This document shows positions 10,931 through 19,008 of a DNA stretch of 64,000 nt, one piece after another (the stretch's first letter is position 1; each line of letters starts with the position of its first letter). The notes under the pieces were generated by a model, which worked only from the letters and a program-made list of their open reading frames with translations, did not search any database and was not told where the DNA came from. The position numbers and the translations under genes were made by a program. Source of the DNA: Betaproteobacteria bacterium LSUCC0117 (GTDB lineage Bacteria; Pseudomonadota; Gammaproteobacteria; Burkholderiales; Burkholderiaceae_C); the NCBI GenBank assembly GCA_030441535.1, contig JAUJFZ010000001.1, positions 90,001 to 154,000 of the forward strand, given 5' to 3'.

Positions 10931-11912
10931 CAAGCGCCGAGGACGGCGATTATTGGGCAGCTTGGCCGCCCAATTGGGCTTTGACTTTGGCGAGTCTGAA
11001 CCAATTAATCCCGCAGTCGCTCCAACGCCGCGGCAACCCCGGTCAGAAGACAAGTCAGCCATAAGCGGGTCAGCTGAGCCCATCAGCCAAGTGATCGGTC
11101 TACCCAGTTGGCAACACCCCCTAGCCAACCATCAAATCAAACTACCCACCGCCTATATTGGTTACCACCTTAAACGCGGTAAACGACGTACCATCGGTAT
11201 GAGCGTCGGCATGGAGGGGCTGGTGGTACAGGCACCCCGCTGGGTAGGCATTGCAGAAATTGAATCAGTCTTGCGTGAAAAAGGGGTTTGGCTGCTGGCT
11301 AAATTGTCTGAAATGCAGGCGCGGCAAAACGAGCAGATCAAACAACGCATCGAGTGGTGCGATGGTGCGCAGTTTCCAGTCCTTGATCGCACGGTTCAAG
11401 TGGTTTTAAACCCCACCCATGCGACGGCCCCAGCCGGCGGCCAGTTGCAAACCAAAGCGGGCGAGTCCGTCATGTGGAGAACCGATGGCGGCTGGGAGCC
11501 AGAGACCATGCCACCGCAGGAGCCCCTCGAACTCCATTTGGCGCTGCCGCTCACCGCCGTGGCGACACAAATCAAAGACGCTTCGCAGGCGTGGCTGATG
11601 CGGTTTGCCAAACAGGTTTTCCTGTCGCGCCTTGACCGCTACGCACAAGAACTGGGGGTTCAATACCTAGCGTTGGGTTTGTCGAGCGCCAATACCCGCT
11701 GGGGTAGCGCCGATGCGAAAGGTCATATCAGGCTGAATTGGCGACTCATTCATGGCCCTCTCTCGTCCTTGGATTACGTTGTGGTTCATGAGCTCTCCCA
11801 CCTCCGAGAAATGAACCACAGCGCCAAATTTTGGGGGACCGTGGCCAGTGTCCTCCCTGACTATGCGGGTGAGCGCCGCCGTCTGAACGCGTTGCAACTG
11901 CCTGTTTGGTGA
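10911..11912 (+). CDS. YgjP-like (DUF45, M48-type) metallopeptidase
   Basis: About 333 residues with the C-terminal YgjP/WLM-like zinc metallopeptidase domain: RWGSADAKGHIRLNWRL and the zinc helix HELSH at 293-297 (VVHELSHLREMNHSAKFW). The family is widespread beside plsC in Betaproteobacteria, but its substrate is not known to me. The first 75 residues are basic and low in recognisable features. Start chosen at the ATG at 10911, inside plsC; an ATG-free extension upstream to 10863 is less likely. Last gene of the corC-lnt-gly-gmhB-plsC run; a new transcription unit begins after it. Confidence 0.88.
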   Translation: MATRVVDKRRGRRLLGSLAAQLGFDFGESEPINPAVAPTPRQPRSEDKSAISGSAEPISQVIGLPSWQHPLANHQIKLPTAYIGYHLKRGKRRTIGMSVGMEGLVVQAPRWVGIAEIESVLREKGVWLLAKLSEMQARQNEQIKQRIEWCDGAQFPVLDRTVQVVLNPTHATAPAGGQLQTKAGESVMWRTDGGWEPETMPPQEPLELHLALPLTAVATQIKDASQAWLMRFAKQVFLSRLDRYAQELGVQYLALGLSSANTRWGSADAKGHIRLNWRLIHGPLSSLDYVVVHELSHLREMNHSAKFWGTVASVLPDYAGERRRLNALQLPVW

Positions 11913-11956
11913 ACTTTTTTGCGTTTAGACAGGTTCATCCTTTAAGATAGCGATTG

Positions 11957-11980
11957 CTTTACGTTAACGTTAACGTAAAG
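11957..11980. promoter_or_regulatory. Perfect 24-bp palindrome, probable LiuR operator
   Basis: CTTTACGTTAAC followed immediately by its exact reverse complement, 31 bases before the MerR-family ATG. MerR proteins bind such dyads between the -35 and -10 boxes; TTGCTT at 11954 and TAAAGT at 11976 would flank it at a 16-base spacing, which is only a tentative promoter. The arms resemble the LiuR motif as I recall it from comparative genomics of branched-chain amino acid regulons (TTTACG/CGTAAA). I find no second copy in the window, including in front of liuB. Confidence 0.75.
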
Positions 11981-12011
11981 TAAAACCACCACGCGCGAGG
12001 AGAAAAAGCCC

Positions 12012-12452
12012 ATGGGTGTCCCAACCTATAGCATCAGTGACTTGGCTAAGGAGTTCGATCTCACGACCCGAGCCATCCGGTTTTATGAGGACATGGGGTT
12101 GTTGTCTCCCGAGCGGTCCGGTGCCGGCGACCGTGTGCGGGTTTACAGCGCCCGAGACCGCACCCGCCTCAAACTCACTTTGCGTGCAAAACGCCTCGGC
12201 CTCAGCCTGAGCGATGCCAAAGGCATCATCGACATGTATGAAAGCCCTCGCGATACGCGGGCACAGCTGCAGCGCTTTCTTGAGGTTTTGGCTGCGAATA
12301 AGGCGCAGCTGCTGGATCGGTTGGCGGATCTGCAAGCCAATCTCGAAGAAATCGAAGCGCACGAGAAAGAGGCTCGTGCGTTACTGGCGCAGACCGAGCC
12401 GGTCAAAGGGCGAAGCACCAAAGCGCAATCGCAACCCCAAACAGCCCACTGA
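12012..12452 (+). CDS. liuR: MerR-family regulator, LiuR-like
   Basis: A 146-residue MerR-family transcription factor: N-terminal winged HTH (YSISDLAKEFDLTTRAIRFYEDMGLLSP, about residues 5-33; RVYSARDRTRLKLTLRAKRLG to about 65), then a long dimerisation coiled coil to about 135. There is no cysteine cluster for metal sensing. The sequence is of the LiuR type that controls leucine/isovalerate catabolism. It precedes a thioesterase and isovaleryl-CoA dehydrogenase and sits under a perfect dyad, so autoregulation plus control of the downstream genes is the likely arrangement. GAGGAG-type ribosome site at about 11997-12003. Confidence 0.88.
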   Translation: MGVPTYSISDLAKEFDLTTRAIRFYEDMGLLSPERSGAGDRVRVYSARDRTRLKLTLRAKRLGLSLSDAKGIIDMYESPRDTRAQLQRFLEVLAANKAQLLDRLADLQANLEEIEAHEKEARALLAQTEPVKGRSTKAQSQPQTAH

Positions 12453-12454
12453 AT

Positions 12455-12895
12455 ATGGCCGAAGCAAACATAACCTCGCCACTCGCCCGGGTGGATTCAA
12501 GTTTGGCTCGGCAAGGCATGATGCAACAACTCGGCGTCTACCTCGTAGCCGTTGAGGCGGGTCGGTGCGAACTCGGCTTACCCTTCAGCGACAAAGTGAC
12601 GCAGCAACAGGGTAGTTTTCATGGTGGTGCCATGGGCGCTTTGGCAGACATTGCGGGTGGTTACGCGGGGCTCACCGTGGCCCCAACAGACGCTGAAGTG
12701 ACGACCGTGGAATACAAAATTAATTTTTTGACCGCCAAAACCGGCGGTGACCTCCATGCCATTGGACGTGTACTGAAGGCGGGCAAGCGGCTCATCATCA
12801 CCCAAGCCGATGTCTTCCACATTGACCCGGATGGGACCCGCACGTTGTGCGCCGTGATGCAGCAAACCCTCGCACCTGTTCATAAACAATACTGA
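12455..12895 (+). CDS. PaaI-type hotdog-fold acyl-CoA thioesterase
   Basis: A 146-residue single-hotdog protein with the signature QGSFHGGAMGALADIAGGYAG at about residues 49-69 and EYKINFLTAKTGG following. Related enzymes hydrolyse acyl-CoA or phenylacetyl-CoA esters and relieve CoA sequestration. Placed two bases after liuR and 30 before liuA, it may clear stalled branched acyl-CoA intermediates; this substrate is inferred from context only. Confidence 0.85.
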   Translation: MAEANITSPLARVDSSLARQGMMQQLGVYLVAVEAGRCELGLPFSDKVTQQQGSFHGGAMGALADIAGGYAGLTVAPTDAEVTTVEYKINFLTAKTGGDLHAIGRVLKAGKRLIITQADVFHIDPDGTRTLCAVMQQTLAPVHKQY

Positions 12896-12925
12896 ATCCA
12901 AACTAACCAGCAGATAGAGAGCGAC

Positions 12926-14107
12926 ATGAGTAACTTGCCCGGCCTGAACTACCAACTCGGAGACGACATCGATGCCCTGCGGGATGCCGTGCGTGACTTT
13001 GCCAGCGCAGAGATCGCACCCCGCGCTGCTGAGATTGACCGCAATGATCAATTTCCTATGGATATGTGGCGCAAGATGGGTGACATGGGCTTGCTGGGCA
13101 TCACCGTCCCAGAGGCCTATGGCGGCGCCAGCATGGGCTATCTCGCGCACATGATTGCGATGGAGGAGATTTCGCGCGCATCAGCCTCGGTTGGCTTGAG
13201 CTATGGGGCGCACAGCAACCTGTGCGTGAACCAAATTAACCGTAACGGCACCCAAGCGCAAAAAGAAAAGTACCTGCCCAAGTTAATCTCAGGCGAGCAC
13301 ATCGGTGCGCTGGCCATGAGTGAGCCCAACGCGGGTTCAGACGTGATCAGTATGAAATTGACCGCGCAAGACAAAGGCGGTTACTTCGTTCTGAACGGCT
13401 CGAAAATGTGGATCACCAATGGCCCTGATGCAGATACCTTGGTGGTTTATGCCAAAACAGAACCCGAATTGGGGGCCCGAGGCGTCACGGCGTTTTTAAT
13501 CGAAAAAAATATGCCTGGGTTCTCTGTGGCACAAAAACTCGATAAGTTAGGTATGCGCGGCAGCCACACCGGCGAGCTGGTATTCAAAGACGTTGAGGTT
13601 CCCGAAAGTCATATCCTGGGCGGATTGAACAACGGTGCCAAGGTGCTCATGAGTGGCTTGGACTACGAGCGTGCCGTATTGAGTGGCGGACCGTTGGGCA
13701 TCATGCAAGCCGTGATGGACAACGTCATTCCCTACATCCACGACCGCAAGCAATTCGGTCAAAGCATCGGTGAATTCCAACTCATCCAGGGCAAGGTCGC
13801 TGACATGTACACGGTGCTGCAAGCCGCACGCGCGTTTGCCTACACCGTCGCCAAAAACTTGGATCAATTGGGCGAGCAACACGTGCGCCAAGTGCGCAAA
13901 GATTGCGCGTCGGTGATTCTGTGGACGGCGGAAAAAGCCACTTGGATGGCGGGCGAAGGGGTACAAATTTTCGGCGGTAATGGCTACATCAACGACTACC
14001 CTTTGGGTCGACTGTGGCGAGATGCCAAGCTTTACGAAATCGGTGCTGGCACGAGTGAAATTCGTCGCATGCTGATTGGTCGAGAACTATTTTCCGAAAC
14101 GCTTTAA
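12926..14107 (+). CDS. liuA: Isovaleryl-CoA dehydrogenase
   Basis: A 393-residue FAD acyl-CoA dehydrogenase converting isovaleryl-CoA to 3-methylcrotonyl-CoA, passing electrons to ETF. Family signatures: ALAMSEPNAGSDV, WITNGPDADTLVVYAKT, RKQFGQSIGEFQLIQGKVADM and QIFGGNGYINDYPLGRLWRDAKLYEIGAGTSEI. The catalytic base is at the isovaleryl-type position, E248 (GLDYERAVLSGGP), and the C-terminal loop has AGTSE where other acyl-CoA dehydrogenases carry YEGTS; this supports specificity for branched substrate. It is first of the catabolic steps in the LiuR unit; liuB-E lie 12 kb downstream. Confidence 0.94.
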   Translation: MSNLPGLNYQLGDDIDALRDAVRDFASAEIAPRAAEIDRNDQFPMDMWRKMGDMGLLGITVPEAYGGASMGYLAHMIAMEEISRASASVGLSYGAHSNLCVNQINRNGTQAQKEKYLPKLISGEHIGALAMSEPNAGSDVISMKLTAQDKGGYFVLNGSKMWITNGPDADTLVVYAKTEPELGARGVTAFLIEKNMPGFSVAQKLDKLGMRGSHTGELVFKDVEVPESHILGGLNNGAKVLMSGLDYERAVLSGGPLGIMQAVMDNVIPYIHDRKQFGQSIGEFQLIQGKVADMYTVLQAARAFAYTVAKNLDQLGEQHVRQVRKDCASVILWTAEKATWMAGEGVQIFGGNGYINDYPLGRLWRDAKLYEIGAGTSEIRRMLIGRELFSETL

Positions 14108-14138
14108 CTCGTAAATCGCTCTCACGAGCCCACCACGC

Positions 14139-14801
14139 ATGCCAAAAAACTTAAAAGACCTTTTTGATCACAACCGCCAATGGGCTGCCGATATGCAGCG
14201 CAGCCAGCCGGGCTTTTTTACACGACTCAAGGAACAGCAAAAACCTAAATACATGTGGATTGGCTGCTCCGATAGCCGCGTGCCCGCCAACCAAATCACG
14301 GGTCTAGAGCCTGGTGAGGTATTTGTGCATCGTAATGTGGCGAACGTCGTTGTACCTTCCGACTTGAATGCGCTGTCAACCCTGCAATTTGCGGTTGAAC
14401 GCCTCAAGGTCTCTCACGTCATGGTGGTGGGGCACTACGGTTGCTCGGGCGTGCAGGCCGCTTTGGAGGGAGCGCGGATTGGTCTAGCCGATAACTGGTT
14501 ACGACATATTCAAGATGTGCGCGATCGCCACGCCAACATTTTGGACCAGATCGATCCGCAAGTCCGCGCGAACGCTTTGTGCGAGCTCAATGTGATTGAG
14601 CAGGTGCGCAACGTGTGCCAATCAACCGTTCTGCAGGATGCGTGGATGCGCGAGCAAGAAGTCACGGTGCATGGTTGGGTATATGGGCTACACGATGGCT
14701 TGTTGCAAGACCTGCATCTCACGGCTGACAGCAATGCCAGTCTTGATGCCATGTATGCCAAAGCGGTTGCCAAAGTCGGCCACAGCACCCCGCGGCCCTG
14801 A
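14139..14801 (+). CDS. can: Beta-class carbonic anhydrase
   Basis: A 220-residue cytoplasmic enzyme interconverting CO2 and bicarbonate, the same length as E. coli Can. Zinc ligands are C43 and D45 (GCSDSRVPANQ), H99 and C102 (VGHYGCSG). EPGEVFVHRNVANVV and VHGWVYGLHDGLL are further family markers. It sits between liuA and aceK on the same strand; bicarbonate is a substrate of the methylcrotonyl-CoA carboxylase encoded at 25835-30278, which may explain the linkage (inference). Confidence 0.96.
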   Translation: MPKNLKDLFDHNRQWAADMQRSQPGFFTRLKEQQKPKYMWIGCSDSRVPANQITGLEPGEVFVHRNVANVVVPSDLNALSTLQFAVERLKVSHVMVVGHYGCSGVQAALEGARIGLADNWLRHIQDVRDRHANILDQIDPQVRANALCELNVIEQVRNVCQSTVLQDAWMREQEVTVHGWVYGLHDGLLQDLHLTADSNASLDAMYAKAVAKVGHSTPRP

Positions 14802-14813
14802 AAGTTGATCGGC

Positions 14814-16646
14814 ATGCCCAACGCTACCAAGTCTGCGTTTCCGCAAACCCTCAACGCCCGTCTGCCTTATGACATGGCGCGGGCGCTGCTTGAAGGCTTT
14901 GATCGCCACTATCGCTTGTTCCGCGCCGAGTCCGCGCGGGCCAAGCATCGGTTTGAAACGCAGGACTGGGTTGGGCAACAGCGCGCGCAGCGAGAGCGGA
15001 TCGAGTTCTACGATCTGCGGGTGCGGGAGGCCGTTGCACGACTGGAGCGGGAGTTCAAGGCGAGTCAGCAGGCCCACGAGACTTGGCAGCAGGTGAAGCT
15101 GCACTTCATTGGCCTGCTGGTCGATCATCACCAACCGGAGCTTGCCGAAAGCTTTTTCAACTCGGTGACCACCAAAATCTTGCACCGCAGTTATTTTCAC
15201 AACGATTTTATTTTTGTACGGCCTGCGGTCAGCACCGAGTACATTGAAAACGAAAACCCTGATAAGCCCACCTACCGGGTGTACTACCCCGATCATCAGA
15301 CCATGCGGGACTGCGTCAAGCGTGTGGTGGTCGATTTCAATTTGCAATGTACCTTTGATGATTTAGAGCGCGACATCGACCGGTTACAAGCTGCGATGTT
15401 GGCGCGGTTTGACCACTCGCGATTGCGTCCTAATTTTCAATTTCAAGTGCTGTCGAGTTTGTTCTTTCGGAACAAGGGCGCGTACATCGTCGGCCGCATC
15501 ATGAATGGGTTTCAAGAGGTGCCTTTTGCCCTCGCCGTCCTGCACAATGAGGCAGGGCGGCTGTATTTGGATGCGGCGCTATTCACGGAGGACGAAATAC
15601 TGATTCTCTTCAGCTTCGCCCGCGCCTACTTCATGGTCGACATGGAGGTGCCGTCCGCCTACGTGCAGTTTTTGCGCCAGATGATGCCTCGCAAGCCCCG
15701 TACAGAGTTGTACAACGCGCTTGGATTGGCGAAACAGGGGAAGACGCTGTTCTATAGAGACTTGTTGGCACATCAGCGCCAAAGCACCGATCGTTTTCGG
15801 ATCGCGCCCGGCATCAAGGGTATGGTCATGTTGGTGTTTGATCAGCCCAGTTTTCCGTTTGTTTTCAAAGTCATTAAGGACTATTACCCGCCGCAAAAAG
15901 ACACCACGCGCGAACAGATTAAAGGCAAATACCTGTTGGTGAAGCAGCACGATCGTGTGGGCCGCATGGCGGACACCCTGGAGTATTCCGATGTCGCGTT
16001 TCCTTTGTCGCGGTTCGAGCCAGAGCTGATTGAAGAAATTAAAAAATTTGCCCCGAGCCAGCTCGAAATTGCCGCCTCGGGTAGCAACGGTGAACCTGAG
16101 GTCATCATCAAGCACTGTTACATCGAGCGCCGCATGATCCCCCTGAACATCTACTTGCAAGAGGCCTTCGATGTCCTGCAGGTCAACCGGGATGATCCGC
16201 GTGCGCGTGCGCAGCTCAATCAAGCGGTGGTGGAGTACGGCAACGCCATCAAGGATTTAGTCGCGGCCAATATTTTTCCGGGTGACATGCTCTGGAAGAA
16301 CTTCGGGATCACTCGGCATGGCAAGGTCGTTTTCTACGATTACGACGAAATTGAGTACATCACGGATTGCAACTTCCGGCGGGTACCCGAGCCCCGCAAC
16401 GAGGAAGAGGAAATGTCTGGTGAAGTCTGGTACACCGTCGGTCCCAAAGATGTCTTTCCCGAAACCTTTGGTCCCTTTTTGCTGGGCAACCCTATGGTTC
16501 GTCAAGAGTTCTTGCGGCACCACCAAGACCTGCTCGACGCCACATTTTGGCAAGAACACCAATCCCGTATACGCGCTGGTCACGTCCATGACGTGTTCCC
16601 CTATGAAGCCAGCAGCCGCTTGGTCGACCACGCCGCTGCACCCTAA
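14814..16646 (+). CDS. aceK: Isocitrate dehydrogenase kinase/phosphatase
   Basis: About 610 residues, family length 570-610. AceK phosphorylates isocitrate dehydrogenase to divert isocitrate into the glyoxylate bypass and dephosphorylates it to restore the TCA cycle. The kinase ATP site is readable (APGIKGMVMLVFDQPSFPFVFKVIKDYY near residue 340), as are KYLLVKQHDRVGRMADTLEYS and the metal-binding region IFPGDMLWKNFGITRHGKVVFYDYDEI. I prefer the ATG at 14814; a TTG at 14805 is possible. aceA, aceB and icd are not in the window. Adjacency to acetyl-CoA-yielding catabolic genes fits its role. Confidence 0.96.
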   Translation: MPNATKSAFPQTLNARLPYDMARALLEGFDRHYRLFRAESARAKHRFETQDWVGQQRAQRERIEFYDLRVREAVARLEREFKASQQAHETWQQVKLHFIGLLVDHHQPELAESFFNSVTTKILHRSYFHNDFIFVRPAVSTEYIENENPDKPTYRVYYPDHQTMRDCVKRVVVDFNLQCTFDDLERDIDRLQAAMLARFDHSRLRPNFQFQVLSSLFFRNKGAYIVGRIMNGFQEVPFALAVLHNEAGRLYLDAALFTEDEILILFSFARAYFMVDMEVPSAYVQFLRQMMPRKPRTELYNALGLAKQGKTLFYRDLLAHQRQSTDRFRIAPGIKGMVMLVFDQPSFPFVFKVIKDYYPPQKDTTREQIKGKYLLVKQHDRVGRMADTLEYSDVAFPLSRFEPELIEEIKKFAPSQLEIAASGSNGEPEVIIKHCYIERRMIPLNIYLQEAFDVLQVNRDDPRARAQLNQAVVEYGNAIKDLVAANIFPGDMLWKNFGITRHGKVVFYDYDEIEYITDCNFRRVPEPRNEEEEMSGEVWYTVGPKDVFPETFGPFLLGNPMVRQEFLRHHQDLLDATFWQEHQSRIRAGHVHDVFPYEASSRLVDHAAAP

Positions 16647-16657
16647 ATGGAGTAACT

Positions 16658-17845
16658 ATGTCTCAAGATCCCGTTGTCATTGTCAGCGCCGCGCGCACGC
16701 CCATGGGGGCGTTTCAAGGTGATTTCGCCAGTTTGGCTGCGCATGATTTAGGCGGCGTTGCGATTGCCGCTGCAGTCGCGCGTGCCGGTATCGCGCCAGA
16801 ATTGGTTGAGGAAGTCTTGTTTGGCAACTGTCTCATGGCCGGCCAGGGACAAGCGCCTGCAAGACAAGCCTTATTGAAAGGCGGCCTACCCTTGTCAACA
16901 GGTGCCGTGACGTTATCCAAGATGTGCGGCTCGGGTATGAAGGCAACCATGTTGGCGCATGACTTGTTGATGGCGGGTAGCGCGAAAGTCATGGTCGCAG
17001 GCGGTATGGAGAGCATGACAAATGCGCCCTACCTGCTGCAAAAAGGCCGAGGTGGTTACCGCATGGGCCATGACAAAATCTATGACCACATGATGCTGGA
17101 CGGCTTGGAGGACGCCTACGAGCCTGGGCGTTCGATGGGCACCTTTGGTGAAGATTGTGCCGCCAAGTACCAGTTCACCCGCGGACAGCAGGACGCGTTC
17201 GCCATTGCGTCCGTCCAGCGGGCTCAAGCCGCCTCTACGGACGGAAGCTTTGCCGCTGAGATTGCCCCTGTTACCGTCAAGACCCGTTCGGGTGAACGTG
17301 TGGTCTTCGTTGATGAGGGGCCCGGCAAAATCAACACCGATAAGATCCCAACGCTGCGAACCGCATTCAAGAAAGACGGCGGCACCATTACGGCAGCCAG
17401 TAGCTCGTCGATTAATGATGGTGCAGCCGCCTTGGTTTTGATGCGAGAAAGTCAAGCGGCGGCGCTCAATTGTCAGCCATTGGCGCGTATCGTCGGACAC
17501 ACCACCCACGCACAAGCGCCTAACTGGTTCACGACTGCGCCAGTGTTTGCGATGCAAAAATTATTTGCGGCGACAGGTTGGACGGCTGACGCGGTTGACT
17601 TTTATGAGATCAACGAGGCCTTCGCAGTCGTACCGATGGCGGCAATGGTCGAGTTGTCGCTACCCCATGAAAAAGTCAATGTGTTGGGCGGTGCTTGCGC
17701 ATTGGGGCATCCAATTGGCGCCAGTGGGGCACGCATTTTGGTGACCCTACTTAACGCGCTGCGCCTGAAGGGCGGTAAACGCGGGGTGGCGTCGCTCTGT
17801 ATCGGCGGTGGCGAAGCTACGGCCATGGCCGTTGAACTGATCTAG
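16658..17845 (+). CDS. Acetyl-CoA C-acetyltransferase (thiolase)
   Basis: A 395-residue thiolase with the nucleophile C90 (KMCGSGMKA), H351 (GGACALGHPIGASGARI) and the acid/base C381 (LCIGGGEATAM). The short, biosynthetic/degradative acetoacetyl-CoA type (AtoB/PhaA-like) fits the length and the NEAFA box. It would cleave acetoacetyl-CoA to acetyl-CoA, or run the reverse for polyhydroxybutyrate. In this context, following liuA and aceK, the degradative direction is the more likely one. Ribosome site GGAG ahead of the ATG. Confidence 0.93.
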   Translation: MSQDPVVIVSAARTPMGAFQGDFASLAAHDLGGVAIAAAVARAGIAPELVEEVLFGNCLMAGQGQAPARQALLKGGLPLSTGAVTLSKMCGSGMKATMLAHDLLMAGSAKVMVAGGMESMTNAPYLLQKGRGGYRMGHDKIYDHMMLDGLEDAYEPGRSMGTFGEDCAAKYQFTRGQQDAFAIASVQRAQAASTDGSFAAEIAPVTVKTRSGERVVFVDEGPGKINTDKIPTLRTAFKKDGGTITAASSSSINDGAAALVLMRESQAAALNCQPLARIVGHTTHAQAPNWFTTAPVFAMQKLFAATGWTADAVDFYEINEAFAVVPMAAMVELSLPHEKVNVLGGACALGHPIGASGARILVTLLNALRLKGGKRGVASLCIGGGEATAMAVELI

Positions 17846-17855
17846 GACGACCCGT

Positions 17856-18989
17856 ATGTTGCTGAATGCTGATCAACGCATGGTGCAGGAGGCGGTCCGC
17901 GCTTTCGCCCAAGAACAATTGTGGCCCAACGCGGCTGCTTGGGATAAGTCCCACACATTCCCCGTCGAGGCGCATCGCGGGCTGGCCGCGCTCGGTTGCT
18001 ACGGCATCTGCGTGCCGGAGGATTTGGGTGGTGCGGGGATGGATTATGTGAGCTTGGCGGTTGTCCTGGAGGAAATTGCCGCTGGTGACGGCGGCACCAG
18101 TACGGTCATTTCGGTGACCAACTGCCCTGTGAACGCTATTCTAATGAAGCATGGCAATGCAGCGCAGCAAGCCGAGTGGCTCACCCCCTTGGCGCGCGGC
18201 GATATGCTCGGTGCGTTTTGCCTGACTGAGCCCCATGTGGGCAGCGACGCCTCCGGTTTGCGGACCACGGCGGTTCGCGACGGTGATCACTACGTGCTCA
18301 ACGGTGTCAAACAGTTCATCACCAGTGGTCAAAATGGTGACGTAGCCATCGTGATTGCAGTCACCGATAAAGCAGCAGGTAAGCGCGGCATGAGTGCGTT
18401 TTTGGTACCCACATCGACGCCAGGGTACACGGTTGCGCGCCTTGAGGACAAATTAGGTCAACACAGCAGCGATACCGCACAAATTGTGCTGACCGATTGC
18501 CGTATCCCTGAAACCTATCGACTGGGCGAGGAGGGCGATGGCTATCGGATCGCTCTGGGTGGGCTGGAGGGTGGCCGCATCGGTATCGCCGCGCAGAGTA
18601 TTGGCATGGCTCGCAGTGCATTAGAGTGCGCAATACAGTACGCCAAGGACCGAACGTCCTTTGGTCAACCCATCATGAACCACCAAGCGGTCGGGTTCAA
18701 ACTGGCCGATATGGCGACCCAACTAGAAGCAGCCCGCGCCCTAACGCTGCACGCAGCCGCGATGCGGGATGCGGGGGTGCCCTGTTTGAAAGAGGCGGCG
18801 ATGGCCAAGCTGTTTGCCAGCGAAATGGCCGAACAGGTCTGCTCCCAGGCCATCCAAGTGCATGGCGGTTATGGTTACCTTGCCGACTTCCCGGTGGAGC
18901 GGATTTACCGTGATGTGCGAGTTTGTCAGATCTATGAGGGGACTTCTGATGTACAAAAGATTCTTATTCAGAGGGCATTGGCTGCGTAA
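17856..18989 (+). CDS. Acyl-CoA dehydrogenase (short-chain type)
   Basis: A 377-residue FAD-dependent acyl-CoA dehydrogenase: GAFCLTEPHVGSDASG, QFITSGQNGDVAIVIAVT, GRIGIAAQSIGMARSALE, RTSFGQPIMNHQAVGFKLADM and QVHGGYGYLADFPVERIYRDVRVCQIYEGTSDVQ. The catalytic base is E361 in YEGTS, the short/medium-chain position, in contrast to liuA. Candidate substrates are butyryl-, isobutyryl- or 2-methylbutyryl-CoA; the sequence alone does not decide. Ten bases after the thiolase, so co-transcribed. Confidence 0.9.
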   Translation: MLLNADQRMVQEAVRAFAQEQLWPNAAAWDKSHTFPVEAHRGLAALGCYGICVPEDLGGAGMDYVSLAVVLEEIAAGDGGTSTVISVTNCPVNAILMKHGNAAQQAEWLTPLARGDMLGAFCLTEPHVGSDASGLRTTAVRDGDHYVLNGVKQFITSGQNGDVAIVIAVTDKAAGKRGMSAFLVPTSTPGYTVARLEDKLGQHSSDTAQIVLTDCRIPETYRLGEEGDGYRIALGGLEGGRIGIAAQSIGMARSALECAIQYAKDRTSFGQPIMNHQAVGFKLADMATQLEAARALTLHAAAMRDAGVPCLKEAAMAKLFASEMAEQVCSQAIQVHGGYGYLADFPVERIYRDVRVCQIYEGTSDVQKILIQRALAA

Positions 18990-19008
18990 AGCCTAGAATG
19001 CTTACGCT

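Noticed and set aside
12578..13150. 190-codon minus-strand ORF over the thioesterase and liuA
   Set aside because: Antisense frame to strongly conserved coding sequence, with no domain and no ribosome site.
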